64,000 nt of DNA. Source: Shimia ponticola. GTDB lineage: Bacteria; Pseudomonadota; Alphaproteobacteria; Rhodobacterales; Rhodobacteraceae. Made by a program: the position numbers and the translations under genes. Below, piece after piece: positions 18,906 through 27,286 of the stretch. Numbering within the stretch: the first letter of the stretch is position 1; every line of letters begins with the position of its first letter. The notes below the pieces were generated by a model. That model did no database searches and was not told the origin of the DNA. It saw only the letters and a program-made list of their open reading frames with translations. The stretch covers positions 310,001-374,000 of the forward strand of contig NZ_VCDK01000006.1 in the NCBI RefSeq assembly GCF_007995215.1, written 5' to 3'.

Positions 18906-19037
18906 TGAAAGGTTTTGTTACATTGTAAAAAGAGTCATGCAAGAATTGACAGGGAGTCCTTCAATCTCGCAGGCTTCATGAAACGGGAATCAAATCCCGT
19001 CGAACACGTCGAAAACGACGGTTTGGGAGGAATAGCA

Positions 19038-21005
19038 TTGTCAGACGTTTCAACCCCGGGTTCGGGGCTTGTCTCTGTGCCTGCGCTTCTTGCGCGGAAC
19101 GTTCGTGAATTCGGCGCGAGCGCGGCCTATCGCGAGAAAGAATTCGGCATCTGGCAGGCATGGACCTGGGCAGAAGCCGCTGATGAGATTGAGGCTTTGG
19201 CGCTTGGTCTGATGACGCTGGGCATCAATCCGGGGGACCATGTGGCCATCGTTGGCCGCAACCGTCCGCATCTCTATTGGTCGATGGTGGCCGTTCAGAT
19301 GACGGGCGCAGTCCCTGTGCCGATCTATCAGGACGCCGTGGGTGAAGAGATCGCCTATGTGCTCGACCACTGCAAAGCGCGCTTCATCATCGCGGGCGAT
19401 CAGGAGCAGGTCGACAAGGTGCTTGAGGTCGGTGACCGCCTGCAAGGGCTGGATCACATGGTCTATCTCGATGCGCGTGGGATGCGGAAATACGACCACG
19501 CGAAGCTGACCCAATATCAAGTGCTACAGGACAAGGGCCGCAAGGAGGGCGACAAAGCCGCGTTGAAGGCCCGCACCGATGCGCTGACCTATGATAGCAC
19601 CTGTGTGATGCTCTACACCTCCGGGACGACAGGCAAGCCCAAGGGCGTCGTCCTGTCGAACCGCAATATCATTGAAACCTCCAAGAACTCTGCCGATTTC
19701 GACGGCCTGCGCGCGGGCGATGAGGTGCTGGCCTACTTGCCGATGGCTTGGGTGGGTGACTTTATCTTTTCCATCGGTCAGGCGTATTGGGCCGGGTTCT
19801 GCGTGAACTGTCCCGAAAGCGCAGAGACCGTGATGCACGACCTGCGCGAGATCGGGCCGACCTATTACTTCGCCCCACCGCGCGTGTTCGAGACGCAGCT
19901 GACCAACGTCATGATCCGGATGGAGGATGCGGGCCGCGTGAAGCGGTGGTTGTTCAACACCTTCATGGAGCACGCCAAAAAGGTCGGGCCGCAATTGCTG
20001 GACGGCAAACCCGTCAGCGCGATGGGGCGGTTCAAATATTGGCTGGGCAATCTGTTTGTCTACGGACCGCTGAAGAACACGCTGGGTTTTAGCCGGGTGC
20101 GTGTTGGTTACACTGCGGGTGAGGCGATCGGGCCGGAGATCTTTGATTTCTACCGGGCGATGGGGATCAACCTGAAGCAGCTTTACGGTCAGACCGAAGC
20201 GTCAGTGTTCATCACCCAACAAAAAGACAACGAGGTCCGCCCAGATACCGTCGGCACGCCGACACCTGGAGTGGAATTGAAGATCGCGGACAACGGCGAA
20301 GTGTTCTACCGCTCCCCGGGAGTGTTCGTTGAGTATTACAACAACGCTGAAAGCACGGCTGGCACCAAGGACAGCGAAGGCTGGGTAGCTACAGGTGACG
20401 CGGGTTTCCTCGAGCCCGATACTGGCCATCTGCGGATCATCGACCGCGCCAAGGATGTGGGCAAGATGGCGGATGGGTCGCTCTTTGCGCCGAAATACGT
20501 TGAGAACAAGCTCAAGTTCTTCCCCAACATCCTTGAGGCTGTGGTGTTCGGCAATGCGCGCGACCGCTGCGTGGCGTTTATCAACATCGATTTGACGGCG
20601 GTCGGGAACTGGGCCGAGCGGAACAACATCGCCTACGCGTCCTATCAGGAATTGTCGCAGCATCCGCAGGTGCTTGAGACGATCCGGAGCCATGTGGAAG
20701 AGGTGAATCGGTCCGTCGCCGAGGATGAAATGCTGAGCGGGTGTCAGGTTCATAGGTTCCTTGTCCTGCACAAGGAACTCGACGCAGACGATGGTGAGAT
20801 GACGCGGACACGGAAGGTTCGCCGCCGGATCGTCGAAGAGAAGTTCGATGATCTGATCACCGGGCTCTATGACGGGGCCGCGCAGGTCAGCACAGAGACG
20901 GAAGTGACCTATGAAGACGGGCGCAAAGGGTCGATCAAAGCCACGCTGAAGCTGATGGATGCCGCAACAGTCCCCGTGGGGACGATGAAAGTGGCGGCGG
21001 AATGA
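19038..21005 (+). CDS. Long-chain acyl-CoA synthetase-like AMP-binding enzyme
   Basis: 655 residues from a TTG start preceded by GGGAGGA at seven bases; the in-frame sequence upstream has no such site. ANL-superfamily motifs are present: YTSGTTGKPKGVVLSNRN (about 190), YGQTEAS (about 385), ATGDAGFL and a late lysine region. The enzyme activates a carboxylic acid to its acyl-CoA through an acyl-AMP. It is the first gene of a cluster with a branched-chain-amino-acid-type ABC transporter, an arrangement repeated in Rhodobacterales, so the transported compound is probably an organic or aromatic acid that is activated on entry. Confidence 0.9.
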   Translation: MSDVSTPGSGLVSVPALLARNVREFGASAAYREKEFGIWQAWTWAEAADEIEALALGLMTLGINPGDHVAIVGRNRPHLYWSMVAVQMTGAVPVPIYQDAVGEEIAYVLDHCKARFIIAGDQEQVDKVLEVGDRLQGLDHMVYLDARGMRKYDHAKLTQYQVLQDKGRKEGDKAALKARTDALTYDSTCVMLYTSGTTGKPKGVVLSNRNIIETSKNSADFDGLRAGDEVLAYLPMAWVGDFIFSIGQAYWAGFCVNCPESAETVMHDLREIGPTYYFAPPRVFETQLTNVMIRMEDAGRVKRWLFNTFMEHAKKVGPQLLDGKPVSAMGRFKYWLGNLFVYGPLKNTLGFSRVRVGYTAGEAIGPEIFDFYRAMGINLKQLYGQTEASVFITQQKDNEVRPDTVGTPTPGVELKIADNGEVFYRSPGVFVEYYNNAESTAGTKDSEGWVATGDAGFLEPDTGHLRIIDRAKDVGKMADGSLFAPKYVENKLKFFPNILEAVVFGNARDRCVAFINIDLTAVGNWAERNNIAYASYQELSQHPQVLETIRSHVEEVNRSVAEDEMLSGCQVHRFLVLHKELDADDGEMTRTRKVRRRIVEEKFDDLITGLYDGAAQVSTETEVTYEDGRKGSIKATLKLMDAATVPVGTMKVAAE

Positions 21006-21052
21006 TGGCGGGACGACGTGCGACTTCGGCGACACCCCGCCCACCATCCCTA

Positions 21053-21090
21053 GATGCCTCCGGCGGGAGTATTTTGGGAAACATAGAAGG
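21053..21090 (+). repeat. Recurrent intergenic motif, copy 1
   Basis: GCCTCCGGCGGGAGT at 21055-21069, then ATTTTGGGAAACATAGAAGG. The first half can form a short hairpin (CTCC/GGAG) followed by the T-run. Further copies lie at 27244, 37761 and 61745. Here it precedes the ABC ATP-binding gene by about 12 bases and its AAGGA end may act as the ribosome site. Confidence 0.7.
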
Positions 21091-21101
21091 ACTGCGGCAG
21101 G

Positions 21102-21920
21102 ATGCTTGATCAGACAGACAGCTACGTGACTGCCGATGGGCGCACCATTGGTGGTGTGATGATGGAGATGAAAAACATCACCCTGCGCTTTGGTGGGGTG
21201 GTGGCGATCAAGGATATCTCCTTTGACATCCGCGAGGGGGAGATCCGGGCGATTATCGGGCCGAACGGGGCTGGTAAGTCGTCGATGCTGAACGTGATTT
21301 CTGGGTTTTATCGCCCGCAAGAGGGGGAGGTCTGGTTCCGGGGGAAACCGCGGCCTCAGATGAAACCCTATCAGGTCGCGCAGCAGGGGATTGCGCGGAC
21401 ATTTCAGAACATTGCGTTGTTTGAGGGGATGACGGTTCTGGATAACGTCATGACCGGGCGTTTGAACCATATGAAGACCGGGATGCTGGGTCAGGCCCTC
21501 TGGTGGGGTAAGGCCGAGCGCGAAGAGTCTGAGAACCGCGAAGCCGTTGAACGCATTATTGATTTTCTGGAAATCCAGTCGATCCGCAAAACGCCCGTGG
21601 GTCGGTTGCCCTATGGTCTGAAGAAGAGGGTCGAACTGGCGCGGGCGCTGGCGGCAGAGCCGAAGCTGCTGCTGCTGGATGAGCCGATGGCGGGCATGAA
21701 CGTTGAGGAGAAAGAGGACATGAGCCGCTTTATCCTGGATGTGAATGATGAGTTTGGGACCACGATTGCGTTGATCGAACACGACATGGGCGTGGTGATG
21801 GACCTGTCCGACCGCGTGGTCGTGATGGATTACGGCAAGAAGATTGGCGACGGCACGCCGGACGAAGTGCGCAGCAATCAGCAGGTCATCGACGCCTATC
21901 TGGGTGTGTCGCATGATTGA
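21102..21920 (+). CDS. ABC transporter ATP-binding protein (LivG type)
   Basis: 272 residues. Walker A is GPNGAGKSS (about 54-62), the signature region reads LPYGLKKRVELARAL, Walker B is LLLLDEPMAGMN, and the switch histidine is in LIEHDMGVVM. The long insertion after Walker A and the GMNVEEKEDM segment are typical of the LivG branch of amide/branched-chain amino acid transporters. It works with the permeases at 22527 and 23652, the binding protein at 24873 and the second ATPase at 26399. Confidence 0.92.
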   Translation: MLDQTDSYVTADGRTIGGVMMEMKNITLRFGGVVAIKDISFDIREGEIRAIIGPNGAGKSSMLNVISGFYRPQEGEVWFRGKPRPQMKPYQVAQQGIARTFQNIALFEGMTVLDNVMTGRLNHMKTGMLGQALWWGKAEREESENREAVERIIDFLEIQSIRKTPVGRLPYGLKKRVELARALAAEPKLLLLDEPMAGMNVEEKEDMSRFILDVNDEFGTTIALIEHDMGVVMDLSDRVVVMDYGKKIGDGTPDEVRSNQQVIDAYLGVSHD

Positions 21921-21950
21921 TCTGTTGGCCGAAATGTGGGGGCTCAGCGC

Positions 21951-22523
21951 ATGATCCTGATTGCGATCCTTGCCTCGGTGGGTGTGGCCATTGCCATGGC
22001 TGTCGAGATGTCGCCTGTCATGGAAGAGTCGGTTGCCGCACCTGCGCCAACTGAACAGGTCGCACCTGCCGCGGATGGGCTGGGCGCGCGCTATCCCGAT
22101 TTCGTCGCTGGTTTGCAGGATTGTCTGGATCATCTGACGCTGCGCGAGGCAGCGGACCTAACGCAACGCGGCGTGAAGCTGGGCAATGACAGCGAAAGCT
22201 ACGCAATCATGTATCCGGCAGTGAAACAGCCGCATGATTTCGTCGTGTCGGTCACCAGCGTGAATGGCGACTATTCCTGTTCAGGGCAGGGGCCGACGTC
22301 GATGCCGACCAATCAGATTGAGGCGGAACTTGGGGCACTGACCGACGTGGTCGCCGCCTATGGCATGGCGCAGCTGAACTTTCCTGCCCCAACGACGGCA
22401 TTTGCCGATTGTGAGAACGACGTGGGCATTCTGTTCACCGACAGCGCCGGGACCTTGGTCTTTGCCGGTTTCGCGGGACAGAACGCCACCACCTATTGCA
22501 CCGCCTTTGGCGTGAAGGAGTAA
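21951..22523 (+). CDS. Uncharacterised secreted protein inside the ABC transporter operon
   Basis: 190 residues from the ATG at 21951 (a GTG at 21936 would add five). The N-terminus MILIAILASVGVAIAMAVEM is a signal peptide or membrane anchor, followed by a Pro/Ala-rich stretch. Four cysteines (in LQDCLDHL, YSCSGQG, ADCENDV and TYCTAFG) could form two disulfides in the periplasm. I do not recognise the family. It lies between the ATPase and the first permease with 3-30 base gaps, so it should be made together with the transporter and could help capture the substrate; this is inference from position. Confidence 0.75.
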   Translation: MILIAILASVGVAIAMAVEMSPVMEESVAAPAPTEQVAPAADGLGARYPDFVAGLQDCLDHLTLREAADLTQRGVKLGNDSESYAIMYPAVKQPHDFVVSVTSVNGDYSCSGQGPTSMPTNQIEAELGALTDVVAAYGMAQLNFPAPTTAFADCENDVGILFTDSAGTLVFAGFAGQNATTYCTAFGVKE

Positions 22524-22526
22524 GAG

Positions 22527-23522
22527 ATGTCTGCAGATTTTCTCTTTGGCATAGAAGTGATCATCAACGGGCTGATGGCGGGGGTGCTTTATGCGCTCGT
22601 GGCGCTTGGGTTCGTGCTGATCTACAAGGCCTCTGGCATTTTCAATTATGCGCAGGGGGTTATGGCGCTCTTTGCGGCGCTGACGCTCGTTGGGATCATG
22701 GAGGGGCAGGTGCCCTTTAGCCATCTGATCAACGCCATCTTCGGGACCGAAGTCCACCACTTTGGCTGGCACGTGAATGCCTTTGTCGGGATCATCCTGA
22801 CGATGGTGGTGATGGTTGCGCTGGCCTGGGCGGTTCAGGTGGTGATTTTCAAACATCTGGTGAACCAAGAGCCGATCATCCTGTTCATGGCGACCATCGG
22901 TCTGGCCTATTTCCTGGAAGGTATGGGCGACCTGATGTGGGGCTCCGAGATCAAGAAATTGGATGTCGGCATTCCGCAGGGCGGGTCGTTCTGGATCGAA
23001 GAGAATACGGCGTTCCTGGGTGGGGACGACTTCTTTGGGTTCTTCATCGACCGGCTGGATATGGTGGCGGCGGGTGTCGCACTGATCCTCGTCCTCGCGC
23101 TGGTAGCGTTCAGCCAATACACCAAGCAAGGCCGCGCGATGCGGGCTGTGGCCGATGATCACCAGGCTGCGCTGTCGGTTGGTATTTCGCTGAATTTCAT
23201 CTGGGTGCTGGTGTGGTCTCTGGCGGGCTTTGTCGCGCTAGTGGCGGGTGTCATGTGGGGGGCGAAATCGGGCGTGCAGTTTTCGCTGTCACTGATTGCT
23301 TTGAAGGCTTTGCCGGTGCTGATGCTGGGCGGATTTACGTCGATCCCCGGGGCGATTGTCGGCGGGTTGATTATCGGGGTGGGCGAGAAGCTGTTTGAGT
23401 TTCTCATTGGCCCGATGATCGGTGGCGCGACGGAAAACTGGTTTGCCTACATGCTGGCGCTCGTCTTCCTCGTCTTCCGCCCGCAGGGCATGTTTGGGGA
23501 GAAGATCATTGAACGGGTTTAG
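22527..23522 (+). CDS. Branched-chain amino acid-type ABC permease (LivH type)
   Basis: 331 residues with about eight to nine membrane helices. LivH features include the start IIINGLMAGVLYALVALGFVLIYKASGIFNYAQG and the late SLSLIALKALPVLMLGGFTSIPGAIVGGLIIG, the coupling region that contacts the ATPases. A non-conserved loop at about 115-170 carries acidic residues and may face the periplasm. It begins three bases after the secreted-protein gene. Confidence 0.92.
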   Translation: MSADFLFGIEVIINGLMAGVLYALVALGFVLIYKASGIFNYAQGVMALFAALTLVGIMEGQVPFSHLINAIFGTEVHHFGWHVNAFVGIILTMVVMVALAWAVQVVIFKHLVNQEPIILFMATIGLAYFLEGMGDLMWGSEIKKLDVGIPQGGSFWIEENTAFLGGDDFFGFFIDRLDMVAAGVALILVLALVAFSQYTKQGRAMRAVADDHQAALSVGISLNFIWVLVWSLAGFVALVAGVMWGAKSGVQFSLSLIALKALPVLMLGGFTSIPGAIVGGLIIGVGEKLFEFLIGPMIGGATENWFAYMLALVFLVFRPQGMFGEKIIERV

Positions 23523-23572
23523 TGTGATGCGCTTTGAAGCAGCCTTGAGCTCGGTGGGAACCACCGGGCCGC

Positions 23573-23621
23573 GCCCGACCGCCTCCACGGGCGGGCGCTT
23601 TACGCCCACCCTCGGTCGGGC
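23573..23621. repeat. Nested inverted repeat between the two permease genes
   Basis: Outer arms GCCCGACCG (23573-23581) and CGGTCGGGC (23613-23621) enclose GGGCG-CTTTA-CGCCC. It fills much of the 130-base gap between the permease genes, an unusual gap for an otherwise tight operon. The arm sequence GCCCGACC recurs at 26229-26236 in the inverted repeat before the second ATPase. Confidence 0.65.
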
Positions 23622-23651
23622 ACTTCCCTTATCTCTGCAGGAGGCGCTCTG

Positions 23652-24728
23652 ATGTTCTATCGTGAGGCTGGAGACTTCAAAGTCTCTTACAAGGATGACA
23701 GCCAGACCTTTCCAATCGCCTTTGATCGGTTCCGCTACTACGCGGTCATTGCGGTTGCGTTTCTGATCATCCCGTTTGTCATCAATGACTACTGGGCGAA
23801 TGCAGTGTTCGTGCCGTTTTTGATCTATGCGATTGCGGCGATTGGGTTGAATATCCTGACGGGATACTGCGGGCAGGTGTCGCTGGGCACAGGCGGCTTT
23901 ATGGCTTGCGGCGCCTATGCGTGTTACAAGCTGATGACGGCCTTTCCCGACGTGAACATCATGATACACGTGCTGATTTCCGGCGGGATCACGGCGGCAG
24001 TTGTGACGCTGTTTGGTCTGCCGTCGCTGCGGATCAAGGGTTTTTACCTCGCTGTTGCGACGCTTGCGGCGCAGTTCTTCCTGATCTGGCTCTTCAACAA
24101 GGTGTCGTGGTTCTACAATTACTCGGCCTCAGGTCAGATCAACGCGCCGGACCGTTTTGTGGCGGGCGTGCAGGTCACGGGGCCAGAGACCGAAGCCTGG
24201 GCGAAATACTTGATCTGTCTGGTCTTTGTCGTGGGCTGTGCGTGGCTGGCGCGGAACCTGACGCGGGGGTCCGTGGGGCGCAAATGGATGGCCATTCGCG
24301 ACATGGATATTGCAGCGGAAATCATCGGGGTGAACCCGCTGACCACCAAGCTGAGCGCCTTTGCGATCTCGGGTTTCTTCGTGGGCATCTCGGGCGCGCT
24401 GTTCTTTGCGGTTTATCTGGGGTCGGCAGAGGCAGGCGACAGCTTTGGCATCACCAAGTCGTTCCTCGTGCTCTTTATGATCATCATCGGGGGGCTTGGG
24501 TCGATATTCGGGTCCTTTGCCGGGGCGGCGTTCATGGTTCTGCTGCCCGTTCTTCTGAAAAACGTGCTGGTAGGTGGTCTTGGCTGGGACACGGCGCTTG
24601 CGGCGCATTTGGAATTTGTCATCGTGGGGGGGCTGATCGTGTTTTTCCTGATCGTGGAACCGCACGGTTTGGCGCGGCTCTGGCTGTTGACGAAGGAGAA
24701 GCTGCGGCTTTGGCCGTTCCCGCATTGA
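23652..24728 (+). CDS. Branched-chain amino acid-type ABC permease (LivM type)
   Basis: 358 residues with an N-terminal cytoplasmic stretch (about 1-28) and around ten hydrophobic segments. LivM hallmarks are IGLNILTGYCGQVSLGTGGFMACGAYA (about 60-85), RGSVGRKWMAIRDMDIAAEIIGVN (the ATPase-contact loop) and FLVLFMIIIGGLGSIFGSFAGAAFMVLLP. GCAGGAGG precedes the ATG. It pairs with the LivH-type subunit to form the membrane channel. Confidence 0.92.
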   Translation: MFYREAGDFKVSYKDDSQTFPIAFDRFRYYAVIAVAFLIIPFVINDYWANAVFVPFLIYAIAAIGLNILTGYCGQVSLGTGGFMACGAYACYKLMTAFPDVNIMIHVLISGGITAAVVTLFGLPSLRIKGFYLAVATLAAQFFLIWLFNKVSWFYNYSASGQINAPDRFVAGVQVTGPETEAWAKYLICLVFVVGCAWLARNLTRGSVGRKWMAIRDMDIAAEIIGVNPLTTKLSAFAISGFFVGISGALFFAVYLGSAEAGDSFGITKSFLVLFMIIIGGLGSIFGSFAGAAFMVLLPVLLKNVLVGGLGWDTALAAHLEFVIVGGLIVFFLIVEPHGLARLWLLTKEKLRLWPFPH

Positions 24729-24737
24729 TATGCGCGG

Positions 24738-24807
24738 CGCAGTCCCGGACTTGATCCGGGGCCTCCGCCCTCAAAACACGAGGTCCCGGATCAAGTCCGG
24801 GACTGCG
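24738..24807. repeat. Large palindromic element (27-base arms)
   Basis: The left arm at 24738-24764 and the right arm at 24781-24807 are complementary over 27 bases with one mismatch (CGCAGTCCCGGACTTGATCC against its reverse complement, ending GGGGCCT/AGGTCCC), with a 16-base loop. Each arm also contains the half-palindrome CCCGGA/TCCGGG. Elements of this kind are scattered in alphaproteobacterial genomes (REP-like). It lies between the permease and the binding-protein gene and may uncouple their expression. Confidence 0.85.
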
Positions 24808-24872
24808 TAGCGACAAGACCGAAACGAATTTCGGCACACAACAAAACGAATAGACCTTTTGGGAGGAAGACT

Positions 24873-26153
24873 ATGAAGAAACTTATGACGACATCGGTTC
24901 TGGCGATGATGGTCGCGGGCCCCGTTGCGGCGGACCTCGTGTTCCCGTCGCTGAGCTACCGGACTGGTCCGTTTGCTGCGGGCGGCATTCCATTTGCGGA
25001 TGGCTATGCCGATTACTTCACGCTGCTGAACGAGCGTGACGGCGGCATCGGCGGTGTTATGGCCAACGTCATCGAATGCGAGACGGCTTATAACACCGAA
25101 AAAGGCGTGGAATGCTACGAGTCCACCAAGGACCAAGGCGCGCTGGTTTATCAACCTCTCTCGACGGGCATCACCTATCAGCTGATCCCGAAAGCCGAGG
25201 CGGATGGTATCCCGCTTCACACCATGGGCTATGGCCGGACATCGGCCAAGAATGGCACAGTGTTCCGTCACACCTTCAACTACCCTGTGAACTACTGGGA
25301 TGGCGCGTCGGTTGGCGTGCAGCACTTCCTCGATCAGTCCGGTGGCTCGCTCGAAGGCAAGAAGATCACGTTGCTGCACTTTAACGGTGCCTATGGCAAA
25401 GAGCCGATCCCAACGCTCGAGGCGCTGTCGGAGAAGCATGGGTTTGAGCTGAACACCATCGCGATTGACTATCCCGGTCAGGAGCAGAAATCGCAGTGGC
25501 TGCAAATCCGCCGTGAGCGTCCTGATTATGTCCTGTTCTGGGGCTGGGGTGTGATGAACCAGGTGGCCGTGCAAGAGGCCGCGAACATCCGGTTCCCTAT
25601 GGAGAACTTCATGGGCATCTGGTGGTCTGGTTCGGAAAACGACGTGATCCCAGCGGGTGATGCGGCGACCGGTTACAAGGCGCTGGCGTTCCACAATGTG
25701 GGCACCGATTACCCGATCTTTGACGACATTCAGCAATACGTCGTGGATGCGGGCAAAGCGGCTGGTGCTGGCGATCAGATCGGCACGGTTCTCTATAACC
25801 GTGGCATGTATGCAGCCTTCCTTGCGGCCGAAGCGGCAAAGGATGCGCAAGCCGCCAGCGGCCAAGCGGAAATCACGCCGGCAGCGATGCGCGACGCGAT
25901 GGAAGCGCTGGAAATCACTGCTGCCGAAATGGAAGCCGCAGGCATTCCGAACTTTGGCCCGGAATTCGCGGTGTCTTGCGAAAACCACGGCGGTGACGGT
26001 CTGGCCGGTGTTGCACAGTGGGATGCATCCGCGGGTACCTGGAGCCTGATCGATGACTTCCGTCCTGCAGATGCAGATGTGGTTGGCCCATTGATCATGG
26101 CGGACTCAATGGCGTTTGCCGAAGAAAACGGCATCACGCCGGGCTGTTCGTAA
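24873..26153 (+). CDS. ABC transporter substrate-binding protein (periplasmic)
   Basis: 426 residues with a signal peptide (MKKLMTTSVLAMMVAGPVAADL, cut after VAA). The mature chain follows the Leu/Ile/Val-binding (type I periplasmic binding) fold: FAAGGIPFADGYADYFTLLNERDGGIGG near the start, then KITLLHFNGAYGKEPIPTLEAL and a variable second lobe. GGGAGGA precedes the ATG. The binding-site residues do not identify the ligand. The large palindrome upstream and the hairpin downstream set it off from its neighbours, which often allows higher expression of binding proteins. Confidence 0.92.
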   Translation: MKKLMTTSVLAMMVAGPVAADLVFPSLSYRTGPFAAGGIPFADGYADYFTLLNERDGGIGGVMANVIECETAYNTEKGVECYESTKDQGALVYQPLSTGITYQLIPKAEADGIPLHTMGYGRTSAKNGTVFRHTFNYPVNYWDGASVGVQHFLDQSGGSLEGKKITLLHFNGAYGKEPIPTLEALSEKHGFELNTIAIDYPGQEQKSQWLQIRRERPDYVLFWGWGVMNQVAVQEAANIRFPMENFMGIWWSGSENDVIPAGDAATGYKALAFHNVGTDYPIFDDIQQYVVDAGKAAGAGDQIGTVLYNRGMYAAFLAAEAAKDAQAASGQAEITPAAMRDAMEALEITAAEMEAAGIPNFGPEFAVSCENHGGDGLAGVAQWDASAGTWSLIDDFRPADADVVGPLIMADSMAFAEENGITPGCS

Positions 26154-26162
26154 GAGCACTTA

Positions 26163-26189
26163 GGGCGGTCCTGTTTGGGCCGCCCTTTC
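26163..26189 (+). terminator. Hairpin/terminator after the binding-protein gene
   Basis: GGGCGGTCC (26163-26171) pairs with GGGCCGCCC (26177-26185, one G-T pair) and is followed by TTTCCC. The short T-run suggests partial termination within the operon. Confidence 0.6.
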
Positions 26190-26215
26190 CCATGCTTTGA
26201 CGTGCGGATGGTAGG

Positions 26216-26355
26216 AGCGGAGCGCCAAGCCCGACCTCGGGTGGGCGTTTCCACGGTGCTTCAGCGTCATCACTTCTAAGCATGGATGCCGGTCGTGCTG
26301 CGGGCGGCATCAACGAAAGCCCTCCCGGGGGGGAGGTCGGGCTTGGCGCTTCGCG
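26216..26355. repeat. Long inverted repeat before the second ATPase gene
   Basis: GCGCCAAGCCCGACCTC (26222-26238) is perfectly repeated in inverse as GAGGTCGGGCTTGGCGC (26333-26349); with one mismatch the arms extend to 26216 and 26355. About 95 bases lie between the arms. It occupies the 245-base gap between the binding-protein gene and the ATPase gene. Confidence 0.8.
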
Positions 26356-26398
26356 CCGGGCAGTGCGACCACCGCCCCGCCCAGAATGGAGATGTGAG

Positions 26399-27223
26399 TT
26401 GCTGGACGGAGCCAAGGTCGAAGAGACCCTACTTGAGGTCAACAATATCGAGGTGATCTACAATCACGTGATCCTCGTGCTGAAAGGCGTGTCGCTTAGC
26501 GTGCCGAAAGGCGGGATCACCGCGCTATTGGGGGGTAACGGCGCGGGCAAGACAACGACGCTGAAGGCCGTGTCGAACCTGCTGCATTCCGAACGCGGTG
26601 AGGTCACCAAAGGCAGTATCGAATATCGCGGTCGCCGGGTGCAGGATCTGACGCCGTCAGACCTTGTGAAGATGGGCGTCGTTCAGGTCATGGAGGGGCG
26701 TCATTGCTTTGAGCATCTGACCGTCGAAGAAAACCTGATGACCGGAGCCTATACGCGCCGCGATGGGGCTGGTGCCGTCGCCGCCGATCTCGAGATGGTC
26801 TACAACTATTTCCCGCGCCTGAAAGAGCGCCGCAAATCGCAGGCGGGTTACACATCAGGCGGTGAACAGCAGATGTGTGCCATTGGACGCGCGCTGATGT
26901 CCAAGCCTGAAACGATCCTGTTGGATGAACCTTCGATGGGTCTTGCGCCGCAGTTGGTCGAAGAGATTTTCGGTATCGTAAAGGACCTCAATGAGAAGGA
27001 AGGCGTGTCTTTTCTTTTGGCTGAGCAGAACACCAACGTTGCTCTGCGCTTTGCCCATTACGGTTACATTCTGGAAAACGGGCGGGTGGTGATGGACGGG
27101 CCTGCTGCCGACCTGCGCGAAAACCCGGATGTGAAGGAATTCTATCTGGGTGTCAGCGAAGAGGGGCGGAAGTCGTTTCGGGATGTGCGCAGCTACCGCC
27201 GTCGCAAGCGGTGGTTGTCGTAG
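26399..27223 (+). CDS. ABC transporter ATP-binding protein (LivF type)
   Basis: 274 residues. Walker A is GGNGAGKTT (about 49-57), the signature region reads YTSGGEQQMCAIGRAL (TSGGE for LSGGQ), Walker B is ILLDEPSMGLAP, and the switch His is replaced in FLLAEQNTN as is usual in LivF. The TTG at 26399 is the likely start, with GGAG seven bases upstream; the in-frame sequence before it overlaps the inverted repeat and is not family-like. It is the second ATPase of the transporter. Confidence 0.9.
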   Translation: MLDGAKVEETLLEVNNIEVIYNHVILVLKGVSLSVPKGGITALLGGNGAGKTTTLKAVSNLLHSERGEVTKGSIEYRGRRVQDLTPSDLVKMGVVQVMEGRHCFEHLTVEENLMTGAYTRRDGAGAVAADLEMVYNYFPRLKERRKSQAGYTSGGEQQMCAIGRALMSKPETILLDEPSMGLAPQLVEEIFGIVKDLNEKEGVSFLLAEQNTNVALRFAHYGYILENGRVVMDGPAADLRENPDVKEFYLGVSEEGRKSFRDVRSYRRRKRWLS

Positions 27224-27225
27224 GA

Positions 27226-27243
27226 GTGGGGGCCAGCCCCCAC
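27226..27243 (+). terminator. Short GC hairpin after the LivF-type gene
   Basis: GTGGGGGC (27226-27233) and GCCCCCAC (27236-27243) form a perfect 8-bp stem with a two-base gap. The recurrent intergenic motif with its T-run follows immediately, so the two together could terminate transcription. Confidence 0.5.
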
Positions 27244-27273
27244 ACCCCCGGAGTGTTTTTGGAAAGATGAAGG
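27244..27273 (+). repeat. Recurrent intergenic motif, copy 2
   Basis: ACCCCCGGAGTGTTTTTGGA then AAGATGAAGG. It is the most divergent copy in the GC half. Its ATG (27267) opens a seven-codon frame, MKDRGPR, whose TGA overlaps the start of the next gene (CGATGAAG). Confidence 0.6.
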
Positions 27274-27286
27274 ACAGAGGTCCGCG

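Noticed and set aside
20202-22133. 643-codon minus-strand open frame across the acyl-CoA ligase and ATPase genes
   Set aside because: It crosses two well-supported genes and their gap; the sequence is His/Arg-rich and lacks any domain pattern.
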